The position numbers and the translations under genes are program-made. DNA of 39,505 nt, taken from assembly GCF_030272615.1 (NCBI RefSeq), contig NW_026729317.1:62501-102005 (forward strand). Direction: 5' to 3'. Source of the DNA: Cryptomeria japonica (lineage: Eukaryota; Streptophyta; Pinopsida; Cupressales; Cupressaceae). Shown one piece after another: positions 1 to 8,250 of the stretch. Position 1 is the first letter of the stretch, and each line of letters begins with the position of its first letter. Below the pieces are notes generated by a model, which worked only from the letters and a program-made list of their open reading frames with translations, searched no databases and had not been told where the DNA came from.

Positions 1-3000
1 GAGGGATGGGGCGGGAAGGCCCCAACGGCTAGACGGAAGAGGCTTCAGGGCCACCTCGGAATGGTCCAAGCATCGGACGCGCTTGGGGCGACTGCCAGTG
101 CCAACCCCTTATCCCGCGATGCGTCCGATACACAGATGGTTCCAAGGCGGCCGAGGAGCCTCACCGCATAGCAATCGGGGGTGCGAGGCGAGGGATGGGG
201 CGGGAAGGCCCCAACGGCTAGACGGAAGAGGCTTCAGGGCCGCCTAGGAATGGTCCAAGCATCGGACACGCTTGGGGCGACTACCAGTGACAGCCCCCTA
301 TCCCGCGATGCGTCCGATACGAAGATGGTTCCAAGGCGGCCGAGGAGCCTCACCGCATAGCAATCGGGGTGCGAGGTGGGGGATGCGGCGAGATGGCCCC
401 AACGGCTAGACGGAAGAGGCCACAGGGCCGCGTCGGAATAGTCCAAGCATCGGACGCGCTTGGGGCGACTACCAGTGACAACCCCTTATCCCGCGATGCG
501 TCCGATACGAAGATAGTTCCAAGGCGGCCGAGGAGCCTCACCGCATAGCAATCGGGGTGCGAGGTGGGGGATGCGGCGAGATGGCCCCAACGGCTAGACG
601 GAAGAGGCTGCAGGGCCGCCTCGGAATAGTCCAAGCATCGGACGCGCTTGGGGCCACTACCAGTGACAACCCCTTATCCCGCAATGCGTCCGATACGAAG
701 ATAGTTCCAAGGCGGCCGAAGAGCCTCACCGCATAGCAATCGGGGTGCGAGGTGGGGGATGCGGCGAGATGGCCCCAACGGCTAGACGGAAGAGGCCACA
801 GGGCCGCCTCGGAATAGTCCAAGCATCGGACGCGCTTGGGGCGACTACCAGTGACAACCCCTTATCCCGCGATGCGTCCGATACGAAGATAGTTCCCAGG
901 CGGCCGAGGAGCCTCACCGCATAGCAATCGGGGTGCGAGGCGAGGGATGCGGCGAGATGGCCCCAAAGGCTAGACGGAAGAGGCTGCAGGGCTGCCTCGG
1001 AATAGTCCAAGCATCGGACGCGCTTGGGGCGACTACCACTGCCAACCCCTTATCCCGCGATGCGTTCGATACACAGATAGTTCCGAGGCGGCCGAGGAGG
1101 TGGGGGATGCAGCGAGATGGCCCCAACGGCTAGACGGAAGAGGCTGCAGGGCCGCCTCGGAATAGTCCAAGCATCGGACGCGCTTGGGGCGACTACCAGT
1201 GACAACCCCTTATCCCGCGATGCGTCCGATACACAGATAGTTCCGAGGCGGCCAAGGAGCCTCACCGCATAGCAATCGTGGTGCGAGGTGGGGGATGCGG
1301 CGAGATGGCCCCAACGGCTAGACGGAAGAGGCTGCAGGGCCGCCTCGGAATGGTCCAAGCATCGGATGCGCTTGGGGCGACTACCACTGCCAACCCCTTA
1401 TCCCGCGATGCGTCCGATACACAGATAGTTCCAAGGCGGCCGAGGAGCCTCACAGCATAGCAATCAGGGTGCGAGGCGAGGGATGCGGCGAGAAAGCCCC
1501 AACGGCTAGAGGGAAGAGGCTTCAGGTCCGCCTCGGAATGGTCCAAGCATCGGACGCGCTTGGGGCGACTACCAGTGACAACCCCTTATCCCGCGACGCG
1601 TCCGATACACAGATAGTTCCAAGGCGGCCGAGGAGCCTCACCGCATAGCAATCGGGGTGCGAGGCGAGGGATGCGGCGAGAAGGACCCAACGGCTACACG
1701 GAAGAGGCTTCGGGGCCGCCTCGGAATGGTCCAAGCATCGGACGCGCTTGGGGCGACTACCAGTGACAACCCCTTATCCCGCGACGCGTCCGATACACAG
1801 ATAGTTCCAAGGCGGCCGAGGAGCCTCACCGCATAGCAATCGGGGTGCGAGGCGAGGGATGCGGCGAGAAGGACCCAACGGCTACACGGAAGAGGCTTCG
1901 GGGCCGCCTCGGAATGGTCCAAGCATCGGACGCGCTTGGGGCGACTACCAGTGACAACCCCTTATCCCGCGACGCGTCCGATACACAGATAGTTCCAAGG
2001 CGGCCGAGGAGCCTCACCGCATAGCAATCGGGGTGCGAGGCGAGGGATGCGGCGAGAAGGACCCAACGGCTAGACGGAAGAGGCTTCGGGTCCGCCTCGG
2101 AATGGTCCAAGCATCGGACGCGCTTGGGGCGACTACCAGTGACAACCCCTTATCCCGCGACGCGTCCGATACACAGATAGTTCCAAGGCGGCCGAGGAGC
2201 CTCACCGCATAGCAATCGGGGTGCGAGGCGAGGGATGCGGCGAGAAGGACCCAACGGCTAGACGGAAGAGGCTTCGGGTCCGCCTCGGAATGGTCCAAGC
2301 ATCGGACGCGCTTGGGGCGACTACCAGTGACAACCCCTTATCCCGCGACGCGTCCGATACACAGATAGTTCCGAGGCGGCCGAGGAGCCTCACCGCATAG
2401 CAATCGGGGTGCGAGGCGAAGGATGCGGCGAGAAGGACCCAACGGCTAGACGGAAGAGGCTTCGGGTCCGCCTCGGAATGGTCTAAGCATCGGACGCGCT
2501 TGGGGCGACTACCAGTGACAACCCCTTATCCCGCGACGCGTCCGATACACAGATAGTTCCAAGGCGGCCGAGGAGCCTCACCGCATAGCAATCGGGGTGC
2601 GAGGCGAGGGATGCGGCGAGAAGGACCCAACGGCTAGACGGAAGAGGCTTCAGGGCCGCCTCGGAATGGTCCAAGCATCGAACGCGCTTGGGGCGACTAC
2701 CAGTGACAACCCCTTATCCCGCGACGCGTCCGATACACAGATAGTTCCGAGGCGGCCGAGGAGCCTCACCGCATAGCAATCGGGGTGCGAGGCGAGGGAT
2801 GCGGCGAGAAGGACCCAACGGCTAGACGGAAGAGGCTTCAGGGCCGCCTCGGAATGGTCCAAGCATCGGACGCGCTTGGGGCGACTACCAGTGACAACCC
2901 CTTATCCCGCGACGCGTCCGATACACAGATAGTTCCGAGGCGGCCGAGGAGCCTCACCGCATAGCAATCGGGGTGCGAGGCGAGGGATGCGGCGAGAAGG

Positions 3001-3540
3001 ACCCAACGGCTAGACGGAAGAGGCTTCAGGGCCGCCTCGGAATGGTCCAAGCATCGGACGCGCTTGGGGCGACTACCAATGACAACCCCTTATCCCGCGA
3101 CGCGTCCGATACACAGATAGTTCCGAGGCGGCCGAGGAGCCTCACCGCATAGCAATCGGGGTGCGAGGCGAGGGATGCGGCGAGAAGGACCCAACGGCTA
3201 GACGGAAGAGGCTTCAGGGCCGCCTCGGAATGGTCCAAGCATCGGACGCGCTTGGGGCGACTACCAGTGACAACCCCTTATCCCGCGACGCGTCCGATAC
3301 ACAGATAGTTCCGAGGCGGCCGAGGAGCCTCACCGCATAGCAATCGGGGTGCGAGGCGAGGGATGCGGCGAGAAGGACCCAACGGCTAGACGGAAGAGGC
3401 TTCAGGGCCGCCTCGGAATGGTCCAAGCATCGGACGCGCTTGGGGCGACTACCGTTGCCAACCCCTTATCCCGCGATGCGTCTGATACACAGATAGTTCC
3501 GAGGCGGCCGAGGAGCCTCACCGCATAGCAATCGGGTTGC
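1..3540. repeat. 188-bp tandem repeat array, about 19 units, probable 35S 5' external transcribed spacer
   Basis: The landmark CACCGCATAG recurs at 162, 351, 539, 727, 915, 1263, then every 188 bp (altered to CACAGCATAG at 1451) to 3519. The first step is 189 bp (one extra G), and the 915-1263 step is two units minus 28 bp because one unit lost this landmark (near 1098). The array runs off the left edge. Units at about 1-1550 are mixed (GAAGATAGTT or CACAGATAGTT, GCGATGCG); units at about 1550-3420 are more uniform (GCGACGCG, GAGAAGGACCC); the last unit before 3540 has first-group features again. Because 188 is not a multiple of three, the reading frame shifts at each unit, which argues against coding. 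It lies just downstream, on the - strand, of the leftmost Pol I start-like motif, so it is probably transcribed as 5' ETS; this is inference. Confidence 0.95.
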
Positions 3541-3783
3541 GAGGCAGATTATTGGGAAGGGAACCCCCTGGGATGCGGCTCAAGCAGTGCCCAAAGGGAC
3601 TGGAATGCGGAATCACATCGAGAGACCCAAATGCTATACGAGGGCTCAAATCGAATTATCGATTTGGCCACGACATGGACGCATCGGAACGACTACCTTT
3701 GCCGAACCACTCGCAATTGCATCCATACCGAAACCAATAGACATTTCCGTTAGAGCCCTCGCATAGCATTCGGGAATCTCGCA
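3541..3783. repeat. Diverged 188-like unit between the 188-bp array and the first promoter module
   Basis: The left part (3541-3625) is unique. From about 3626 the segment follows the order of the 188-bp unit: GAGACCCAAATGCTA, a 'GACGCATCGGAACGACTACC' block, a 'GCCGAACCACTC' block and CCTCGCATAGCATTCGGG. It is much more diverged than any array member. Similar diverged units occur at about 4105-4265 and 4550-4705 next to the other two promoter modules, so the 188-bp array probably grew from this promoter-flanking segment. Confidence 0.75.
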
Positions 3784-3873
3784 TGCCCCTCTAAATCGAC
3801 CAATGCTGGCGCTCAATGAAAATCCGAGCGCTACCACCGTTCGAGCGCCAGCATTGGTCGAGTTAGAGGGGCA
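3784..3873 (-). other. Long hairpin directly downstream of Pol I start-like site 1
   Basis: Arms 3784-3814 and 3843-3873 are complementary over 31 bp with one mismatch (3795/3862) around a 28-nt loop. Relative to the predicted - strand start at 3905 the structure covers about +33 to +122, so it would lie at the 5' end of the pre-rRNA. Equivalent, weaker hairpins occupy the same place after start sites 2 and 3. The structure is directly visible; a role in transcript processing or start-site function is inference. Confidence 0.85.
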
Positions 3874-3897
3874 CGGGGGAGAATGCTCCAGTCAACA

Positions 3898-3912
3898 CCT
3901 CCCCTATATAAG
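3898..3912 (-). promoter_or_regulatory. Pol I transcription start-like motif 1, candidate 35S gene promoter
   Basis: The - strand reads CTTATATAGGGGAGG, matching the plant rDNA start consensus (TATATA followed by a G run). By analogy with other plants, +1 is the last A of TATATA, here coordinate 3905. It is the most downstream of 13 such sites in the - direction, so it is the best candidate for the pre-rRNA promoter, with 18S expected beyond the left edge. The flank on the + strand side (AGTTATTTGTCCGATTCTC) is shared with all other copies and would be the upstream promoter region. Confidence 0.7.
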
Positions 3913-4104
3913 TTATTTGTCCGATTCTCGCACAACCGTAGTCTGCCTCGTCGAATCAAACAACGGTCCCAGATTCCGACTTCCGTTCCGTAGAGACCCA
4001 AAAGCTAGATGGAGGCTCGCAAGAAAGAGAGTCGGCGCATAGCAATCGGGTTTCTCGAACGTTTAGGGACCGAGCTCACTTGCGGATAGGGCAAAATCCG
4101 CCAA

Positions 4105-4265
4105 GCAACCCAAAAGCTAGACGGGGGCTCGAATCGAATCGCCTAGGCGGCCACAACAACGACGTGTTGGATCGACTACCAGTGCCAAACCATTCAGCAA
4201 GACTAGTCTGTGTCGAGGCCGGATAGAGATTCTCAGAGAGCGCCCGCATAGCATTTAGGAGACCT
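4105..4265. repeat. Diverged 188-like unit in promoter module 2
   Basis: It contains the unit landmarks in order: ACCCAAAAGCTAGACGGGG, GGCGGCCACAACAACGACG, GGATCGACTACCAGTGCC and CCCGCATAGCATTTAGG. A third relative lies at about 4550-4705 (AACCCAAAAGCTAGACTGG to CTGCATAGCAATCAGG). Each sits between one hairpin and the preceding promoter motif, making promoter, hairpin and 188-like unit a repeated module. Confidence 0.7.
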
Positions 4266-4270
4266 GCCGC

Positions 4271-4361
4271 GTCCCTCACACTCGACAAATGGTGGTGCAC
4301 GTTTATAAATCCGAGCGATCCCAACCCTTTCAAGCACCAACATCGGTCGAGATAGAGGGGC
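4271..4361 (-). other. Hairpin downstream of Pol I start-like site 2
   Basis: Main arms 4281-4298 and 4334-4351 pair at 15 of 18 positions. Beyond a 3-nt internal loop an outer stem (4271-4277 with 4355-4361) pairs with one G-T wobble. It covers about +34 to +124 from the predicted start at 4395, the same place as the site 1 hairpin. Confidence 0.7.
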
Positions 4362-4387
4362 ACGGAGGGGGCTGCGTGAGACAACAC

Positions 4388-4402
4388 AGTCCCCTATATA
4401 AG
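4388..4402 (-). promoter_or_regulatory. Pol I start-like motif 2 (spacer promoter candidate)
   Basis: The - strand reads CTTATATAGGGGACT, differing from the other copies just after the G run. It is 490 bp upstream of motif 1 in the - strand sense. The 3' flank on the + strand (AGTTATTTGTCCGATTCTC) is conserved. Confidence 0.6.
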
Positions 4403-4707
4403 TTATTTGTCCGATTCTCACACATCCGAAGAATGGTCATCAAATCGGACAACAGCCCAAACTTCCGACTTCCGTCCCAGAAAGCCCAAGAGCTATCTAA
4501 AACGTTCATGGCCGGAACTCGATCGCGGCTATACCAGTCCGCCAAGCAACCCAAAAGCTAGACTGGAGCTCTAGTCGAATCACCTCTGTGGCCATTGCAA
4601 GGACGTGTTGGAGCGACTACCATTGCCGAACCATTCCGCAGGTCGAGTCCATACCAAGGCCGCATAGAGATTCACGATGAGCTCCTGCATAGCAATCAGG
4701 AGACTTG

Positions 4708-4805
4708 CCGTGTCCATCACAATCGATAAATCCTGGTGCAAGATTTTTGCATCCGAGCGCTCCAACCAGTCGAGCACCAGCATCAATCGACATAAACGGG
4801 CACGG
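4708..4805 (-). other. Hairpin downstream of Pol I start-like site 3
   Basis: Arms 4722-4739 and 4774-4791 pair at 14 of 18 positions, and an outer stem (4708-4715 with 4798-4805) pairs over 8 bp with one G-T wobble. It covers about +31 to +128 from the predicted start at 4836. Two base pairs differ from the site 1 hairpin in both arms at once. Confidence 0.7.
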
Positions 4806-4828
4806 GGGGAGGATGCTCGAGAACACTA

Positions 4829-4843
4829 CCTCCCCTATATAAG
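4829..4843 (-). promoter_or_regulatory. Pol I start-like motif 3 (spacer promoter candidate)
   Basis: The - strand reads CTTATATAGGGGAGG. It lies 441 bp from motif 2 and is followed on the + strand by AGTTATTTGTCCGATTCTC. Confidence 0.6.
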
Positions 4844-4920
4844 TTATTTGTCCGATTCTCAAGCAGCCGAAGTCTGGTCATCGAATCGGGTCAAAGACCA
4901 CAACTTCCGACTTTACCCAC

Positions 4921-5300
4921 AATGCAAGTCATCGAATCGAACATCGGCCCCCGAGTCGGACTCCATGCGTATGTCAGGTCATCGGACCCAAATTCCGCCT
5001 TCCTGCGCATGGCGGGCCATCAATATCAACTCGGTCATCGGACCCAAACTCCGCCTTTTTGCGTATGGCACGCCTTCAAATCGGTCATCGGACCCAAATT
5101 CCGCCTTCCTGTGCATGGCGGGCCATCAACATCAACTCGGTCATCGGACCCAAATTCCGCCTTTCTGCGCATGGCACGCCATCAACTCGGTCATCGGACC
5201 CAAATTCCGCCTTCCTGCGCATGGCAGGTCATCGGACACAAATTCAGACCTCGCCAATATGCCTACGTATCGAATCGGTCATCGGACCCAACTTCCGACT
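4921..5300. repeat. Short tandem repeats built on GGTCATCGGACCCAAATTCCG
   Basis: The motif GGTCATCGGACCCAA (one copy has GGACACAA) occurs about seven times between 4977 and 5290, at steps of roughly 37 to 57 bp. The blocks between are TTCCTGCGCATGGC and CATCAACTCGG. The same motif occurs twice inside each following 311-bp promoter unit, so this block looks like a local expansion of part of that unit. Overlapping open frames here are a repeat by-product. Confidence 0.85.
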
Positions 5301-5373
5301 TCATCCATACTGTAGGGTCTTTGAGGTTGGCGCGGTGCGCTCAACCCAGGGAGTCGACCCATCGAAGCATACA

Positions 5374-5388
5374 CCTCCCCTATATAAG
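5374..5388 (-). promoter_or_regulatory. Pol I start-like motif 4 (spacer promoter candidate)
   Basis: The - strand reads CTTATATAGGGGAGG. It is 545 bp from motif 3. A 9-bp triloop hairpin (5325-5346) lies at about +35 to +56. Confidence 0.6.
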
Positions 5389-5684
5389 CTATTTGTCCGA
5401 TTCCCACACCTGTGTAGTTTGCACCTCTGACCAGGACATCGACCCCAACTTCCGAACTCGACTGCAACGACGGCACCAGCGCCTTGGTGCGCACCTTGCG
5501 ACGCACAGTCCCAACATTCGCCTTCCTGCACATGGCAGGTCATCGGACCCAAATTCCGACCTCGCGAGTATGCCTACATATCGAATCGGTCATCGGACCC
5601 AACTTCCGACTTCATCCATACCGTAGGGTCTTTGAGGTTGGCGCGGTGCGCTCAACCCGGGGAGTCGACCCAACGAAGCATACA

Positions 5685-5699
5685 CCTCCCCTATATAAG
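5685..5699 (-). promoter_or_regulatory. Pol I start-like motif 5 (spacer promoter candidate)
   Basis: Same - strand motif as motif 4, 311 bp away, with the same downstream triloop hairpin. Confidence 0.6.
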
Positions 5700-5995
5700 C
5701 TATTTGTCCGATTCCCACACCTGTGTAGTTTGCACCTCCGATCAAGACATCGACCCCAACTTCCGAACTCGCCTCCAACGACCGAACCAGCGCCTTGGTG
5801 CGCACCTTGCAACGCACAGTGCCAACATTCGCCTTCCTGCACGTGGCAGGTCATCGGACCCAAATTCCGACCTCGCGAGTATGCCTACATATCGAATCGG
5901 TCATCGGACCCAACTTCCGACTTCATCCATACCGTAGGGTCTTTGAGGTTGGCGCGGTGCGCTCAACCCGGGGAGTCGACCCAACGAAGCATACA

Positions 5996-6010
5996 CCTCC
6001 CCTATATAAG
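5996..6010 (-). promoter_or_regulatory. Pol I start-like motif 6 (spacer promoter candidate)
   Basis: Same - strand motif, 311 bp from motif 5, with the same downstream triloop hairpin. Confidence 0.6.
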
Positions 6011-6306
6011 CTATTTGTCCGATTCCCACACCTGTGTAGCTTGCACCTCCGATCAGGACATCGACCCCAACTTCCGAACTCGACTAAAAAGACCGCACCA
6101 GCGCCTTGGTGTGCACCTTGCAACGCACAGTGTCAACATTCGCCTTCCTGCACATGGCAGGTCATCGGACCCAAATTCCGACCTCATGAGCATACCTACT
6201 AATCGAATTGGTCATCGGACCCAACTTCCGACTTCATCCATACCGTAGGGTCTTTGAGGTTGGCGCGGTGCGCTCAACCTGGGGAGTCGACCCATCGAAG
6301 CATACA

Positions 6307-6321
6307 CCTCCCCTATATAAG
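6307..6321 (-). promoter_or_regulatory. Pol I start-like motif 7 (spacer promoter candidate)
   Basis: Same - strand motif, 311 bp from motif 6. It is 817 bp from motif 8, the excess being due to the tandem array at 6433-6995. Confidence 0.6.
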
Positions 6322-6432
6322 CTATTTGTCCGATTCCGACACCTGTGTAGTTTGCACCTCCGCTCAGGACATCGACCCCAACTTCCGAACTCGCCTGCAA
6401 CGACCGAACCAGCGCCTTGGTGCGCACCAAAA

Positions 6433-6995
6433 GTGCGCACTTTTGGAGGGCACTTTTGTGCGCTCCAAAGGTGCGCACTTTTGGAGGGCACTTTTCTGCG
6501 CTCCAAAGGTGCGCACTTTTGGAGGGCACTTTTTGGAGGGCACTTTTCTGCGCTCCAAAGGTGCGCACTTTTGGAGGGCACTTTTTGGAGGGCACTTTTC
6601 TGCGCTCCAAAGGTGCGCACTTTTGGAGGGCACTTTTTGGAGGGCACTTTTCTGCGCTCCAAAGGTGCGCACTTTTGGAGGGCACTTTTTGGAGGGCACT
6701 TTTCTGCGCTCCAAAGGTGCGCACTTTTGGAGGGCACTTTTCTGCGCTCCAAAGGTGCGCACTTTTGGAGGGCACTTTTTGGAGGGCACTTTTCTGCGCT
6801 CCAAAGGTGCGCACTTTTGGAGGGCACTTTTTGGAGGGCACTTTTCTGCGCTCCAAAGGTGCGCACTTTTGGAGGGCACTTTTTGGAGGGCACTTTTCTG
6901 CGCTCCAAAGGTGCGCACTTTTGGAGGGCACTTTTGTGCACTCCAAAGGTGCGCACTTTTGGAGGGCACTTTTCCTGTGCTCCAAAGGTGCACAC
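6433..6995. repeat. Tandem array of 38-bp and 52-bp units between spacer promoters
   Basis: The landmark GTGCGCAC starts at 6433, 6471, 6509, 6561, 6613, 6665, 6717, 6755, 6807, 6859, 6911 and 6949; a final GTGCACAC is at 6988. Steps are 38, 38, 52, 52, 52, 52, 38, 52, 52, 52, 38 and 39 bp. The long unit equals the short one plus a 14-bp duplication of TTTTGGAGGGCACT. GTGCGCAC is itself palindromic. Frames of 221-282 aa open on both strands because the units lack stops; they are not taken as genes. Confidence 0.95.
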
Positions 6996-7123
6996 CTAGG
7001 TGAGCACCTTCGACCACACCTTGTAGCACACCAAACTCTGACTTTCGACTTCATCCGCAATGCAGGGTCTTTGAGGTTGGCGCAATGCGCACAACCAGGG
7101 GAGTCGACCCATCAAACCCAACA

Positions 7124-7138
7124 CCTCCCCTATATAAG
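7124..7138 (-). promoter_or_regulatory. Pol I start-like motif 8 (spacer promoter candidate)
   Basis: The - strand reads CTTATATAGGGGAGG. It is the first site of the 157-bp series and has a well-paired triloop hairpin downstream. Confidence 0.6.
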
Positions 7139-7280
7139 CTATTTGTCTGATTCTCATACATGCGTAGCCTGCAGGAGCAATTAGGACATCGACCCCAACT
7201 TTCGGCTTCTAAACGAAAACAAGGTCTTTGAGGTTGGTGTAATGCGAACAACTAGGGGAGTCAACCCATCAAACCCAACA

Positions 7281-7295
7281 CCTCCCCTATATAAG
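7281..7295 (-). promoter_or_regulatory. Pol I start-like motif 9 (spacer promoter candidate)
   Basis: Same - strand motif, 157 bp from motif 8. Its downstream hairpin is degenerate. Confidence 0.55.
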
Positions 7296-7437
7296 CTATT
7301 TGTCTGATTCTCATACATGTGTAGTCTACAGGAGCAATTAGGACATCGACCCCAACTTTTGACTTCTTAACGAAAACAAGGTCTTTGAGGTTGACGTAAT
7401 GCGCACAACCAGGGGAGTCGACCCATCAAACCCAACA

Positions 7438-7452
7438 CCTCCCCTATATAAG
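7438..7452 (-). promoter_or_regulatory. Pol I start-like motif 10 (spacer promoter candidate)
   Basis: Same - strand motif, 157 bp from motif 9. Its downstream hairpin has one mismatch and one wobble. Confidence 0.55.
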
Positions 7453-7594
7453 CTATTTGTCCGATTCTCATACATGTGTAGCCTGCAGGAGCCATTAGGA
7501 CATTGACCCCAACTTTTGACTTCTTAACGAAAACAAGGTCTTTGAGGTTGGCGTAATGCGCACAACCAAGGGAGTTGACCCATCAAACCCAACA

Positions 7595-7609
7595 CCTCCC
7601 CTATATAAG
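7595..7609 (-). promoter_or_regulatory. Pol I start-like motif 11 (spacer promoter candidate)
   Basis: Same - strand motif, 157 bp from motif 10. Its downstream hairpin is kept with one wobble pair. Confidence 0.55.
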
Positions 7610-7814
7610 CTATTTGTCTGATTCTCATACATGTGTAGCCTGCAACAACGATTAGGACATCCACCCCAACTTCTGAATTCGTCTGCGTTGACCGCACCAA
7701 AGGTGCACGCCTTGGTGCTCACCAAAATCCGACTTCCGACTTCTTCTGCTATGCGGGGTCTTTGAGGTTGGCGCAGTGCGCACAACCAGGGGAGTCAACC
7801 CACCGAATGCAACA

Positions 7815-7829
7815 CCTCCCCTATATAAG
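7815..7829 (-). promoter_or_regulatory. Pol I start-like motif 12 (spacer promoter candidate)
   Basis: Same - strand motif, 220 bp from motif 11 because of 63 extra bp at about 7680-7745. The downstream hairpin is fully paired. Confidence 0.55.
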
Positions 7830-7971
7830 CTATTTGTCTGATTCTCATACATGCGTAGACTGCAGCAATGATTAGGACATCCACCCCAACTTTTGACTTC
7901 TTAAACAAGACAGGGTCTTTGAAGTTGGTGCAGTGCACACAACCAGGGGAGTCGACCCATCAAACGCAACA

Positions 7972-7987
7972 CCTCCCCTATATAAAG
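7972..7987 (-). promoter_or_regulatory. Pol I start-like motif 13 (spacer promoter candidate)
   Basis: The - strand reads CTTTATATAGGGGAGG, with one extra T before TATATA compared with the other copies. It is the most upstream site in the - strand sense. The hairpin at 7924-7943 carries a paired base change compared with the other copies. Confidence 0.5.
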
Positions 7988-8067
7988 CTATTTGTCCGAT
8001 TCTCATACGTGTAGTCTGCAGCAGCGATTAGGACATCGACCCCAACTTCCGAATTCGTTTGCATTGA

Positions 8068-8250
8068 CCGCACCAAAGGTGCACGCCTTGGTGTGCACCC
8101 TGGAGTGCACTTTGGTGCTCACCTCGGTGCACACTTTGGTGTGCACCTCGGTGTGCACCAAAGGTGCGCACCTTGGAGCGCACCAAAGGTGTACACTTTG
8201 GAGCGCACCACATAGGGTCTTTGAGAGGTTGGCGCAGTGCGCACACCAAG
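8068..8250. repeat. GTGCAC/GTGCGC-rich short repeats and an orphan promoter-unit remnant
   Basis: The stretch alternates GGTGCACGCC, TTGGTGTGCACC, TGGAGTGCAC and GGTGCGCACCTTGGAGCGC. These near-palindromic words continue the GCACCAAAGGTGCACGCC segment of the adjoining promoter unit. It ends with GGGTCTTTGAGAGGTTGGCG (8216-8235), a remnant of the promoter unit with no start motif after it. It marks the change from promoter repeats to G-rich minisatellite. Confidence 0.8.

Larger units (their letters stand above)
5276..6430. repeat. 311-bp spacer-promoter repeats, four Pol I start-like sites
   Basis: Four TATATA sites at 5381, 5692, 6003 and 6314 are spaced exactly 311 bp. Each unit contains, left to right, GGTCATCGGACCCAACTTCCG, a GGGTCTTTGAGG block with a small hairpin, GGGGAGTCGACCCA (CAGGGAGTCGACCCA in the first), the promoter motif, GACATCGACCCCAACTTCCG and CAGCGCCTTGGTG. 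The fourth unit is interrupted after about 6430 by the 38/52-bp array. Tandem spacer promoters of this kind are known from plant rDNA spacers; activity here is not shown. Confidence 0.9.
7005..8040. repeat. 157-bp spacer-promoter repeats, six Pol I start-like sites
   Basis: TATATA sites at 7131, 7288, 7445, 7602, 7822 and 7979 have spacings of 157, 157, 157, 220 and 157 bp. The 220-bp step carries 63 extra bp, including GCACCAAAGGTGCACGCC. Units contain GGTCTTTGAGGTTGGCG, AGGGGAGTCGACCCATCAAA (some copies vary), the promoter motif and CGATTAGGACATCGACCCC or a close variant. They are shorter relatives of the 311-bp units. Confidence 0.9.

Noticed and set aside
1-3540. CRISPR-like or protein-repeat reading of the 188-bp array
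   Set aside because: The units are similar along their whole length with no spacers, and 188 bp shifts the frame each time. The context is plant rDNA.
4060-4075. GTTTAGGGACC as telomere-type repeat
   Set aside because: A single occurrence with no tandem copies.
4297-4310. GTTTATAAATCC as an additional promoter
   Set aside because: It has no following G run on either strand and sits in the loop of the site 2 hairpin.
6212-7060. 221-282-aa open frames on both strands
   Set aside because: They follow the 38/52-bp array in several frames at once; this is low stop density, not a gene.
5347-7960. Conserved GGGAGTCGACCC next to most spacer promoters as a Pol I terminator (mammalian Sal-box-like)
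   Set aside because: GTCGACC resembles the core of the mouse element, but its position just downstream of start sites and the lack of a known plant equivalent make this too weak to call.
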